Shown here: positions 1 to 6,278 of the stretch, in pieces
Layout of the letters: each line of letters opens with the position of its first letter
Position numbering within the stretch: position 1 is the first letter of the stretch
From: Kiloniellaceae bacterium
Lineage (GTDB): Bacteria; Pseudomonadota; Alphaproteobacteria; Kiloniellales; Kiloniellaceae
Length of the DNA stretch: 7,023 bases
Assembly (NCBI GenBank): GCA_028280915.1
Contig: JANQKX010000066.1
Span: 1-7,023 of the forward strand
Reading direction: 5' to 3'
The notes under the pieces: generated by a model
Databases searched by the model: none
Told to the model about the DNA's origin: nothing
Seen by the model: the letters and a program-made list of their open reading frames with translations, nothing else
Made by a program: the position numbers and the translations under genes

Positions 1-491
1 GTTTCATCCACCCGGCGGCGAATGATCTCGATGGTCTGGTTGAGCACCGAGTTGGCCCGCATGCGCTCCGCCTCCTCGGAGAACTCGATCCGCACCTGGC
101 CGTTGTCTTCCAAGTCGATGTTGGCGTCCGGCGCCATCTCCCGCAGCGCCGTGCGCGCCCGGTCTTCCTCGGCGGGATTGGTGAGGGTGAAGCCCACGTG
201 ATTGCCGTAGACCCCAAGCTGGCGATAGCCGATACCGCTGGCCTTGAAGGTCTGGCGCACAGCGTCCTCCAGATCCTCGAGCTCTTGCTTCTTCACCCCG
301 GCCAGATCCACGGCGATCAGCAGATAAGAGCCGCCCTGCAAGTCCAGACCCAGATTGATCTGACTATGCGGCATCCAATCGGGCAGGTCGTCCAAGGTGC
401 CGCGGCTAAACAGGTTCGGCGCGGCGTAAACCGCGCCCAAGACCAGGACGATGATCACGGAGATGATCTGCCACCGGGGAAAATGAACCAT
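1..491 (-). CDS. secD: SecD, protein translocase subunit (5' portion only)
   Basis: Encodes the N-terminal 163 residues of SecD, the inner-membrane partner of SecF. SecDF uses the proton gradient to help pull exported proteins through SecYEG. Translation from the ATG at 491 gives a short basic N-terminus, one membrane segment (about residues 8-25), then the periplasmic domain with the signature GLDLQGGSYLL (residues 48-58) and QTIEIIRRRVDE at the window edge, which matches the family closely. An in-frame TGA lies two codons upstream, so ATG 491 is the first possible start; no strong ribosome-binding site precedes it. It lies 101 bases downstream of yajC, the usual yajC-secD-secF order, and probably shares its transcript. 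The rest of the gene, including the later membrane segments, lies outside the window. Confidence 0.97.
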   Translation of the reverse strand, partial: MVHFPRWQIISVIIVLVLGAVYAAPNLFSRGTLDDLPDWMPHSQINLGLDLQGGSYLLIAVDLAGVKKQELEDLEDAVRQTFKASGIGYRQLGVYGNHVGFTLTNPAEEDRARTALREMAPDANIDLEDNGQVRIEFSEEAERMRANSVLNQTIEIIRRRVDE

Positions 492-592
492 GACTCAAAA
501 CGGCCTATGCGGGGTCCTGGCGGACGGAAAACGGGAGCTTGATCAAGATCTGGAGCCTAAGCAGCCATAAGACGAAAAGGGTTAAGAAAACC

Positions 593-1024
593 TTACTTGT
601 CCGACTTGCCGCCAAAAAGGCCGCCCAACATGCTCTTGGGCTTTTCCTTGGAGGCCTCGTCGTTGGCGGCTCTGGGCGGCGCCCCGGCCGATTTGGTGGA
701 AACCGCCTCGGGTTTGCTCAAGACCTCTTGCAAGGTGTGACGCATGACCTTGACCCGCACGCCGTCGGCAATCTCCACCTGGATTTCCGGGGAATCGCTC
801 ACCACCTTGGTCACCGTGCCCATGATGCCGCCGCCCGTGACCACCTTGTCACCGCGCCGCACGGCTTCCACCATGTTGCGGTGGGCCTTCATCTTTTTCT
901 GCTGCGGGCGAATGAGCAGGAAGTAAAAGACGACAAAGATCAGAACCAGGGGCAGCAATGACAAGAGCCCGGAGTCTCCCATACCGCCGGCGGCGTCTTG
1001 TGCGAATGCGGGTGAAATCAGCAT
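593..1024 (-). CDS. yajC: YajC, Sec translocase accessory subunit
   Basis: A 143-residue small inner-membrane protein that associates with SecDF and the Sec holotranslocon. The sequence shows a short N-terminus ending in a single membrane helix (about residues 20-38), directly followed by the family hallmark RPQQKKMK (39-46). The cytoplasmic domain contains GDKVVTGGGIMGTVTKV (about 59-75) and the usual beta-rich fold. The C-terminus carries a Lys/Gly/Ala-rich tail (from about residue 105), making it somewhat longer than the roughly 110 residues of E. coli YajC. The ATG at 1024 is supported by AAAGGA at 1035-1040, 10 bases upstream. It is the first gene of the yajC-secD unit and has its own candidate promoter in the divergent intergenic region. 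Confidence 0.97.
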   Translation of the reverse strand: MLISPAFAQDAAGGMGDSGLLSLLPLVLIFVVFYFLLIRPQQKKMKAHRNMVEAVRRGDKVVTGGGIMGTVTKVVSDSPEIQVEIADGVRVKVMRHTLQEVLSKPEAVSTKSAGAPPRAANDEASKEKPKSMLGGLFGGKSDK

Positions 1025-1119
1025 GATGGTGTTGTCCTTTTGTTGCTTGGCCGGATTTTCCCGGGCAGACCATCCTTTTGAAAAGCCTGCTGGCGGTGAC
1101 CCGGCGAGCGGCCCGGCGG

Positions 1120-1147
1120 ACTATAGCGCCGCTTTCGCGAATTGCAA
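1120..1147 (-). promoter_or_regulatory. Candidate sigma-70-type promoter for yajC-secD
   Basis: On the minus strand, TTGCAA (1142-1147) and TATAGT (1120-1125) are separated by 16 bases, a plausible -35/-10 pair pointing towards yajC. Transcription would start near 1113, giving a leader of about 90 bases. The -35 element overlaps the palindrome ATTGCAAT (1141-1148). This is a pattern match only. The GC-rich surroundings make a TATA-like box stand out, but alphaproteobacterial promoters tolerate weak -10 elements, so other starts are possible. Confidence 0.4.
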
Positions 1148-1148
1148 T
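1139..1148 (-). repeat. 10-mer ATTGCAATTC, copy upstream of yajC
   Basis: The minus strand reads ATTGCAATTC here. The same 10 bases in the same orientation occur at 6322-6331 upstream of serS. The first 8 bases form a perfect palindrome, ATTGCAAT. This copy sits on the candidate -35 box of the yajC promoter. It could be a regulator site shared by the two units, or coincidence. Confidence 0.35.
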
Positions 1149-1179
1149 GTCGCGCGCCGCCTTTTTGCCGTCCCGCAGC

Positions 1180-1191
1180 CGTCAATTGACG
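1180..1191. promoter_or_regulatory. 12-base perfect palindrome, possible operator
   Basis: CGTCAATTGACG is a perfect inverted repeat lying in the divergent yajC / DUF815 intergenic region. Its right half supplies the TTGACG used as a candidate -35 element for the plus-strand ATPase gene, and its left half supplies TTGACG on the minus strand. No matching -10 is visible 16-17 bases downstream on the minus strand, so a double-promoter reading is weak. A dimeric repressor or activator site overlapping the plus-strand promoter is an alternative. The palindrome is seen directly; its role is inferred. Confidence 0.35.
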
Positions 1192-1214
1192 ATCACATTA
1201 CCGCAATCTAGGTT
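1186..1214 (+). promoter_or_regulatory. Candidate promoter for the DUF815 ATPase gene
   Basis: TTGACG (1186-1191) is followed after exactly 17 bases by TAGGTT (1209-1214). The -35 is close to the TTGACA consensus, while the -10 matches TATAAT at only half its positions. Transcription would begin near 1221, leaving a leader of about 68 bases before the ATG at 1289. It is the best plus-strand candidate I see between 1025 and 1288. Confidence 0.35.
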
Positions 1215-1288
1215 CGGTCCGCGAAAGTCGGGCCAAAAGGCTCAAACAATCGGCAAAAACAACCAGCCAAGGTCAAAGTGGAGTTGGG

Positions 1289-2164
1289 ATGGAGCAAAGA
1301 GTGAATCAAGGCATTTTAGCGCAACTGACCCGCATCGCCGATGCCCTGGACCGCCTGGCCCCCGCCGCATCGCGAAAGCCGGATTTGAGCCTGGCCGATG
1401 CCTTTATCTGGAAAGCGGAAAGCGCCAGCCTGGAGCCCGTTCCCGAGGTCAATCGCATCGACTTCGACCTGCTGCGCGGGATCGAGCGGCAAACTCAAAT
1501 CCTGCTGGAAAATACCCGAATTTTCGCCGCCGGCCTGCCGGCCAACAACGCCCTCTTATGGGGCGCCCGGGGCATGGGCAAATCTTCCCTGGTCAAGGCC
1601 GTACACGCGCGGGTCAACGAGTTGGCCCCAACGGCCAAGGACCGCACGGTTCTGGTGGAAATCCATCGCGAGGACATCCCCTCCCTGCCCGACCTGCTGG
1701 CCATTCTGCGCGATTGCGGCCGCCCCTGCCTGCTCTTCTGCGACGATTTGTCCTTCGACAACGAGGACGCCAGCTACAAGTCCCTAAAGGCGGTGCTGGA
1801 AGGGGGCATAGAAGGCCGGCCGTCGAACGTGATCTTTTATGCCACCTCGAATCGGCGTCATCTCATGCCCCGGGATATGATCGAAAACGAACGCTCCACG
1901 GCCATTCACACCTCCGAGGCGGTAGAGGAAAAGGTCAGCCTCTCCGATCGTTTCGGGCTCTGGCTCGGGTTCCACCACTGCGACCAGGACACCTACTTCG
2001 CCATGATCGAAGGCTATGTTGGCCGCTACGGTCTGGAGGTGGACCCCGAGCAATTGCGGGCTCAGGCCAGGGAATGGTCGGTCACCCGAGGCTCCCGCTC
2101 GGGCCGGGTTGCCTGGCAGTTCATTCAAGACCTGGCCGGCCGCCTAGGCAAACCGCTTTCTTAG
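1289..2164 (+). CDS. DUF815-family AAA+-type ATPase, function unknown
   Basis: A 291-residue soluble protein of the DUF815 family (P-loop ATPases; no established function that I know of). The N-terminal ~80 residues are helical with no clear motif. The ATPase core shows Walker A GARGMGKS (92-99), Walker B CLLFCDD (147-153), a sensor-1-like segment YATSNRRHL (184-192) followed by MPRD (193-196), the family-typical LSDRFGLWLGF (218-228), and a sensor-2-like SGRVAWQF (271-278). All expected catalytic residues look intact and the length is normal. ATG 1289 is preceded by GGAG at 1280-1283 with 5-base spacing. There is no signal peptide or membrane helix, so it is likely cytoplasmic. It is monocistronic and divergent from yajC; its TAG stop lies 16 bases from the converging nlpD-like gene's stop, with no clear terminator between. 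Loader, remodelling or regulatory roles are all possible; none is shown by the context. Confidence 0.93.
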   Translation: MEQRVNQGILAQLTRIADALDRLAPAASRKPDLSLADAFIWKAESASLEPVPEVNRIDFDLLRGIERQTQILLENTRIFAAGLPANNALLWGARGMGKSSLVKAVHARVNELAPTAKDRTVLVEIHREDIPSLPDLLAILRDCGRPCLLFCDDLSFDNEDASYKSLKAVLEGGIEGRPSNVIFYATSNRRHLMPRDMIENERSTAIHTSEAVEEKVSLSDRFGLWLGFHHCDQDTYFAMIEGYVGRYGLEVDPEQLRAQAREWSVTRGSRSGRVAWQFIQDLAGRLGKPLS

Positions 2165-2180
2165 AGAAGGTCTATCTGGT

Positions 2181-3461
2181 TTAGCTCGTCTTTCTCGGCT
2201 CCAGCAGCTGGGCCGGGTCCACGGCCCGGGTCCCCTTGCGGATCTCGAAATGAAGCTGGGGCTTGGCCACGTTGCCGGAGCTGCCCACGCGGGCGATGAT
2301 CTGCCCCCGTTTTACCGTCTCGCCCCGCTCCACCAGGATCGCGTCGTTGTGGGCATAGGCGGTGATCCAGCCGTCGGCGTGCTTGATCAGCAGCAAGCGC
2401 CCGAAGCCGGCCACCTCCGTGCCGCTATAGGCCACCACGCCATTTTCCGCCGCCCGCACACCGGTGCCCCGGGGCGCCAGAATATTGATGCCGTCATTCT
2501 GACGTCCGCTTTGGCGCGGGCCGTAATCGGACACCAGCTTGCCGTTGACCGGCCAGAGGAACTTGCCCCCCGAACGGGGCGGCGGCGCCGGAATCGGCCC
2601 GTTCTTCGCCACCTTATTGGCGGGTGGGGCTTGCACCGCCGCCGGAACCGGCTCAGGCGCTGTCACCACCGCCTTTTTGCCCGGTATTGGGGCGGCAGGC
2701 GCCAAGGCCACCTGTGTCGTCGTGGTCGCGATCGCCTTCACCGGCACCGGCGAGGCGGGAATCAGGACCGGCTGCCCGACCGACAAACCATAGGGCGCCT
2801 TCATGCCGTTCAAGAAGGCCAGCTGGGTCATGTCCACGCCATAGGCCTTTGAGATGCCATAGATCGTATCGCCCTTGGCCGTATAGTGGACCCGCGACGC
2901 CGGCACTCTCAGTTCCTGCCCGACCGCCAATTTGTAGGGCGCCTGCAGATCATTTTCGTCGATCAGCGCCTGCAAGGGAATGCCCAGCTTACGGCTGACC
3001 GAATAGAGGGTCTCGCCCTTTTGCACCCGATGAACGTCACCGGAACCACCCATCTGGGTCCCCGTTGCGGGCGCGGATACAGCCACGGGCGTCGGCGCCA
3101 ACTCCTGGGTGGTCACGGTTTTTTGGACCGGGACCTGGGGCAGCGGCGCCAAGGGTTCCGCGGCAACGGCCTTCACCGGCTTGGCGCCAAGGGGTTCCTG
3201 GACGGGAGCCGCCGCCGTCACCTGACCGACCGACGGGCTGGACGAGGGCGCGGTATTTTGCCAGACCAAGTCCTGAAACCGGTCCGGTGCCCCGGGCTTG
3301 CGCTGGGGCGGCGGCGGCGTTTTGATCTTGGGGACGTGCCAGTTAAGGCTCTGTTGCTGGGACGTGGGCACGCAAGCACCCAGCGATAACATCGACAAGC
3401 CCGCGCACAAACCGATCAGACAGACTCGTCCCCTTAGCAGGAATCGCAAAGACGTGGTCAC
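2181..3461 (-). CDS. nlpD: NlpD-like lipoprotein with two LysM domains and a degenerate LytM/M23 domain
   Basis: A 426-residue envelope protein. The N-terminus is a lipoprotein signal peptide with lipobox SLGAC (Cys30 would be lipidated). A Pro/Ala-rich spacer follows (about 31-140), then two peptidoglycan-binding LysM domains (142-189 and 190-237), a second low-complexity linker, and a C-terminal LytM/M23 fold (about 300-420). In active LytM enzymes the metal site includes HxxxD and HxH. Here the first motif reads N322-D-G-I-N326 and the second Q402-L-H404; only H371 and H404 remain. This loss matches E. coli NlpD, which activates cell-wall amidases rather than cutting peptidoglycan. The start is GTG, chosen because it overlaps the pcm stop by one base (TAGTG) and has a strong ribosome-binding site. 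Its place after surE-pcm supports the NlpD name, though the symbol is by analogy and the amidase partner is not in the window. Confidence 0.9.
   Translation of the reverse strand: MTTSLRFLLRGRVCLIGLCAGLSMLSLGACVPTSQQQSLNWHVPKIKTPPPPQRKPGAPDRFQDLVWQNTAPSSSPSVGQVTAAAPVQEPLGAKPVKAVAAEPLAPLPQVPVQKTVTTQELAPTPVAVSAPATGTQMGGSGDVHRVQKGETLYSVSRKLGIPLQALIDENDLQAPYKLAVGQELRVPASRVHYTAKGDTIYGISKAYGVDMTQLAFLNGMKAPYGLSVGQPVLIPASPVPVKAIATTTTQVALAPAAPIPGKKAVVTAPEPVPAAVQAPPANKVAKNGPIPAPPPRSGGKFLWPVNGKLVSDYGPRQSGRQNDGINILAPRGTGVRAAENGVVAYSGTEVAGFGRLLLIKHADGWITAYAHNDAILVERGETVKRGQIIARVGSSGNVAKPQLHFEIRKGTRAVDPAQLLEPRKTS
2751..3038 (-). repeat. Tandem duplication of a 48-codon LysM unit
   Basis: Two back-to-back units of 144 bases (2895-3038 and 2751-2894) encode the LysM domains of the NlpD-like protein. 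Aligned without gaps they share 20 of 48 residues, including KG-T-Y, L..N, APY.L.VGQ and PAS. On the plus strand, CTGCCCGACCG recurs at 2772 and 2916 and TAGGGCGCCT at 2791 and 2935, both offset by exactly 144. The in-register identity indicates an internal duplication, though domain families also constrain these residues. Confidence 0.75.
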
Positions 3462-4159
3462 TATCTGCCTCCTCCATTGACTGCCGCGATGGGCGCCCTG
3501 GTCCCTGCACCGCCCGACTCATCGTCAGGCAGTCCCCTAACCAGAGGCACGAATCGTACCAGCCCTAGAGACTCTTCAGACAGCGATCCGTCATCATGAC
3601 GGGTAATCCGCAAGAGCTCCTGGTCGTGCGATGATCGCCCGACCGGCAACACGAGAAGGCCCCCTTCTCCCAACTGATCCACCAGTTTTCCCGGTATCGA
3701 CGGCGGTGCAGCCGTCACGATGATGCGATCGAAGGGTGCCTGCTCTGGCCAGCCCTTCCAACCATCACCCAACCGGGTGGTGATGTTATGTAGGCGTAAA
3801 TCAATAAACCGTTTTTCCGCAACTTCCAAGAGTTCTCTGTAGCGTTCGATGGTATAGACCCGACGGCACAGCCGGGACAGGATGGCCGCCTGGTAGCCGG
3901 AACCGGTCCCGATTTCCAGCACTTTCTGGCGCTTTTGGACCTTCAGGCCCTGGGTCATGATGGCCACTACTTGAGGCTGACTTAAGGTTTGACCCTGGCC
4001 GATGGGTAACGCTTTATTTTCATAAGCTTGATCTAAAAAACTTTTTGGCACAAAGGCTTCGCGCGGAATGCGCTCCAAGGCGGACAGCACCTCCGTGTCG
4101 GAGATACCAGCCCGCCTAAGCTGCATAATCAGGCGAATTTTGCGCGCTTCGATGGTCAA
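3461..4159 (-). CDS. pcm: Protein-L-isoaspartate O-methyltransferase
   Basis: A 232-residue cytoplasmic enzyme that transfers a methyl group from S-adenosylmethionine to abnormal L-isoaspartyl residues, starting repair of aged proteins. Family features are clear: PREAF (32-36), the substrate-side motif LPIGQGQTLSQP (51-62), SAM-binding motif I VLEIGTGSGYQ (80-90), the acidic post-I strand YTIERY (102-107), GDGWKGW (131-137), FDRIIVTAAPP (143-153) and the end motif RFVPLVRG (202-209). The start is a TTG. An in-frame TAG lies five codons upstream with no other start between, and this N-terminus aligns with E. coli Pcm; the next candidate, Met12, would remove conserved sequence. A 22-residue Gly/Ala-rich tail (211-232) follows the usual end, and its last codons contain the nlpD ribosome-binding site. 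Overall GC is about 57% by hand count, against about 66% in sampled neighbouring lines. Confidence 0.96.
   Translation of the reverse strand: MTIEARKIRLIMQLRRAGISDTEVLSALERIPREAFVPKSFLDQAYENKALPIGQGQTLSQPQVVAIMTQGLKVQKRQKVLEIGTGSGYQAAILSRLCRRVYTIERYRELLEVAEKRFIDLRLHNITTRLGDGWKGWPEQAPFDRIIVTAAPPSIPGKLVDQLGEGGLLVLPVGRSSHDQELLRITRHDDGSLSEESLGLVRFVPLVRGLPDDESGGAGTRAPIAAVNGGGR
3468..3475 (-). promoter_or_regulatory. Strong ribosome-binding site for the nlpD-like gene
   Basis: The minus strand reads GGAGGAGG, 6 bases before the GTG at 3461. It lies inside the last codons of pcm (encoding Gly-Gly-Gly-Arg). It is the strongest Shine-Dalgarno match I noted among the window's gene starts and decides the GTG start. 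Combined with the TAGTG stop/start overlap it suggests translational coupling to pcm. Confidence 0.8.
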
Positions 4160-4187
4160 ATCTGCTCGCCTCTATCCGAAAGAACCG

Positions 4188-4970
4188 CTACTCAAAAAGG
4201 CCCTTGAGGTCATCCATGACATTCCGCTCGGTGCGATCAAATCTCAAGGGGCTGACGGTGATCGCGCCAGCGTAAAAGGCAGCGATATCCGTGCCCACTT
4301 TGGCGCTGGCCGGTTCGGAAAAGTTGCCGATCCAGCTGTAAGGGCGGCCTGAGGGGTCCCTCCCCTGATGGATTTCGATGCCCGAATCATGCCGTCCTTG
4401 CTCGCAAATCTCAATGCCGCGCACCTCTTCCGGGCTACGGGGCGGGAAATTCACGTTCATGAGCACACCTTGGGGCCAGCCCTGGCCGACCAGGCGCCGC
4501 ACCAGATCGGGGCCGAAACGGGCCGCCGTTTCCCAGGCGGTGGGCTGATTACGGGACCGACCTTGACTTAAGGCGATGGCGGCGGCGCCCAGCAAGGTGC
4601 CTTCCATGGCCGCGGCGATGGTACCCGAATAGGCCACGTCCTCGCCCAGATTGGACCCCTCGTTAACACCGGAAAGCACCAGATCGGCGGGCCGCTCTTT
4701 GAGAATCTGGCGCTGGGCCATGGGCACGCAGTCCGTGGGCGTGCCGACCACCGCAAAGCGCCGCTCGCCCAGGTTCCGCACCCGCAAGGGCCGGCGCAGG
4801 GTCAGGGAATGGCTCATGGCCGATTGCTCGGTCTCCGGCGCCACCACCCAGACGTCATCGCTCAAGGAACGGGCGATTTCCTCCAGTATCTTGAGGCCCG
4901 GGCCATGGATGCCGTCGTCGTTGCTGATCAGAATGCGGGTCTTTGCCAGATCCATGGGCCGATCAGCCAT
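4188..4970 (-). CDS. surE: SurE, 5'/3'-nucleotidase
   Basis: A 260-residue metal-dependent phosphatase that removes phosphate from nucleoside monophosphates, linked in other bacteria to stationary-phase and stress survival. The SurE signature is intact: ILISNDDGIHGPG (13-25) with the metal-binding Asp pair D18-D19, a conserved Ser in ETEQSAMSHSLT (46-57, S50), GTPTDCV (76-82) and LSGVNEGSNLGEDVAYSGT (99-117) with the metal-ligand Asn103. Length is typical. Two starts are possible: ATG at 4970, which overlaps the serS stop by 8 bases (ATGGCTGA), or ATG at 4955 (Met6), closer to the compact N-terminus of E. coli SurE. Neither has a clear ribosome-binding site, so reinitiation after serS is likely and the upstream start is kept. 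It is followed after 28 bases by pcm, a widely conserved pairing. Confidence 0.96.
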   Translation of the reverse strand: MADRPMDLAKTRILISNDDGIHGPGLKILEEIARSLSDDVWVVAPETEQSAMSHSLTLRRPLRVRNLGERRFAVVGTPTDCVPMAQRQILKERPADLVLSGVNEGSNLGEDVAYSGTIAAAMEGTLLGAAAIALSQGRSRNQPTAWETAARFGPDLVRRLVGQGWPQGVLMNVNFPPRSPEEVRGIEICEQGRHDSGIEIHQGRDPSGRPYSWIGNFSEPASAKVGTDIAAFYAGAITVSPLRFDRTERNVMDDLKGLFE

Positions 4971-6240
4971 CGGGCGTCAGGGCCGTCAGCCCCCCCATAT
5001 AGGGCACCAGGGCGTCGGGCACCGCTATGCTGCCGTCGGCCTGCTGGTAGTTTTCCATGACCGCGATCAAACAGCGCCCCACCGCCACGCCGGAGCCGTT
5101 CAAGGTATGCACGAACTGGGTACCCTTGGCGCCGGCGGGCCGATAGCGCGCCTTCATGCGGCGGGCCTGAAAGTCGCCGCAGGTGGAACAGCTGGAAATC
5201 TCCCGATAGGCCTTCTGGCCCGGCAGCCACACCTCGATGTCATAGGTCTTGCGGGCCCCGAAGCCCATGTCGCCGGTGGACAGCACCATCACCCGGTAAG
5301 AGAGGCCCAGGCGTTGCAGCACCTGCTCGGCACAGCCCGTCATGCGCTCCAGCTCGGCATCGGATTGATCGGGCTCCACGATGGACACCAGTTCCACCTT
5401 CTCGAACTGGTGTTGGCGCAGCATGCCCCGGGTGTCCCGCCCGGCCGCCCCGGCTTCCAAGCGGAAACAGGGGGTGAGCGCGGTCACCCGCAGGGGCAAC
5501 TGGGCCTCATCCATGATGGATTCCCGCACCAGGTTGGTGAGCGGTACTTCCGCCGTGGGGATCAGCCAAAAGCCGTCGGTGGTGCGGAAATTGTCCTCGG
5601 CGAACTTGGGCAGCTGCCCCGTGCCATAGAGCACGTGGTCGCGCACCAGCAAGGGCGGCGCCACCTCGGTATAGCCGTGCTCACTAGTGTGCAGATCGAG
5701 CATGAATTGGGCCAAGGCGCGGTGCAAGCGGGCCACCCCCTTGCGCATGACCACGAAACGGGCCCCGGACAGCTTGGCCGCGGTTTCGAAGTCCATCTGG
5801 CCCAGGTCTTCGCCCAGTTCGAAGTGCTGCTTGGCCTCGAAATCGAACTCCGTTTGGCTGCCGTGACTACGCACGCAAACGTTCGCCGCCTCGTCGGCCC
5901 CTTCCGGCACGTCGTCCAGGGGCGCGTTGGGCAGGGTGCTCAAGAAGCTTTCCAGCTCTTGCGCCTTGGCTTTGCCCTCGCTTTCCCGAGCCGCCATTTC
6001 GTCTTTCAGGGCCGCCACCGCCGCCATCTGATCGGAGGCGTCTTCACCCTTGCGCTTGGCCTCGCCGATGGCCTTGGACGCCTCGTTGCGCTGGGTTTGC
6101 AGGTGCTGCAGATCGGTCTGCAGGGCGCGCACGGCCTGATCCAGGGCGATCAATTGATCGGCATGGGGCGCCAGGCCGCGTTTTTTCAAGGCAGCATCAA
6201 ATTCTTCCGGACGCTCGCGGATCCATTTTATATCGAACAT
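4963..6240 (-). CDS. serS: Seryl-tRNA synthetase
   Basis: A 425-residue class II aminoacyl-tRNA synthetase that charges tRNA-Ser (and tRNA-Sec where present) with serine. The N-terminal domain forms the tRNA-binding antiparallel coiled coil (about residues 28-105). The catalytic core shows the TAEVPL serine-binding loop (229-234), motif 2 PCFRLEAGAAGRDTRG (257-272) continuing into RQHQFEKVEL (275-284), YREISSCSTCGDFQARR (345-361), and motif 3 GSGVAVGRCLIAVMENYQ (382-399). Length and order are standard for the bacterial enzyme. ATG 6240 gives the canonical MFDIKWIRE start; no Shine-Dalgarno sequence is evident in the leader. A candidate promoter lies 39-67 bases upstream. It heads the serS-surE-pcm-nlpD block, so an essential translation gene may share its transcript with repair and envelope genes. 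Confidence 0.98.
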   Translation of the reverse strand: MFDIKWIRERPEEFDAALKKRGLAPHADQLIALDQAVRALQTDLQHLQTQRNEASKAIGEAKRKGEDASDQMAAVAALKDEMAARESEGKAKAQELESFLSTLPNAPLDDVPEGADEAANVCVRSHGSQTEFDFEAKQHFELGEDLGQMDFETAAKLSGARFVVMRKGVARLHRALAQFMLDLHTSEHGYTEVAPPLLVRDHVLYGTGQLPKFAEDNFRTTDGFWLIPTAEVPLTNLVRESIMDEAQLPLRVTALTPCFRLEAGAAGRDTRGMLRQHQFEKVELVSIVEPDQSDAELERMTGCAEQVLQRLGLSYRVMVLSTGDMGFGARKTYDIEVWLPGQKAYREISSCSTCGDFQARRMKARYRPAGAKGTQFVHTLNGSGVAVGRCLIAVMENYQQADGSIAVPDALVPYMGGLTALTPDG

Positions 6241-6278
6241 GGGACTAACGAATCGAGATTGTGGAACGGATTTTTCGC

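Noticed and set aside
538..547. 10-base palindrome CTTGATCAAG between yajC and secD
   Set aside because: It is a lone short palindrome inside a probable operon with no adjacent promoter elements; likely chance.
574..595. Short hairpin just after the yajC stop (GGTT / AACC followed by CTTTT on the minus strand)
   Set aside because: The stem is only about 4-6 base pairs and AT-rich with a short T run, too weak to call a terminator, and secD downstream is expected to be co-transcribed.
198..961. Two plus-strand open frames opposite secD and yajC (198-542 and 539-961)
   Set aside because: They are antisense to confidently identified secD and yajC, and their translations show no family features.
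2152..2172. Possible stem CTTTCT / AGAAGG around the DUF815 stop codon
   Set aside because: It needs a G-T pair, has a three-base loop and no T-tract, so it is not a convincing terminator.
1078..2184. Plus-strand open frame of 368 codons overlapping the DUF815 gene in another frame
   Set aside because: The product is Arg/Pro/Gly-rich low-complexity sequence typical of a GC-rich shadow frame, while the overlapping frame encodes an intact ATPase with a ribosome-binding site.
5425..5472. Leu261 in SerRS motif 2 (FRLE instead of the FRSE seen in E. coli)
   Set aside because: The flanking catalytic Arg260 and Glu262 are retained and this position varies between lineages, so I do not treat it as functionally odd.
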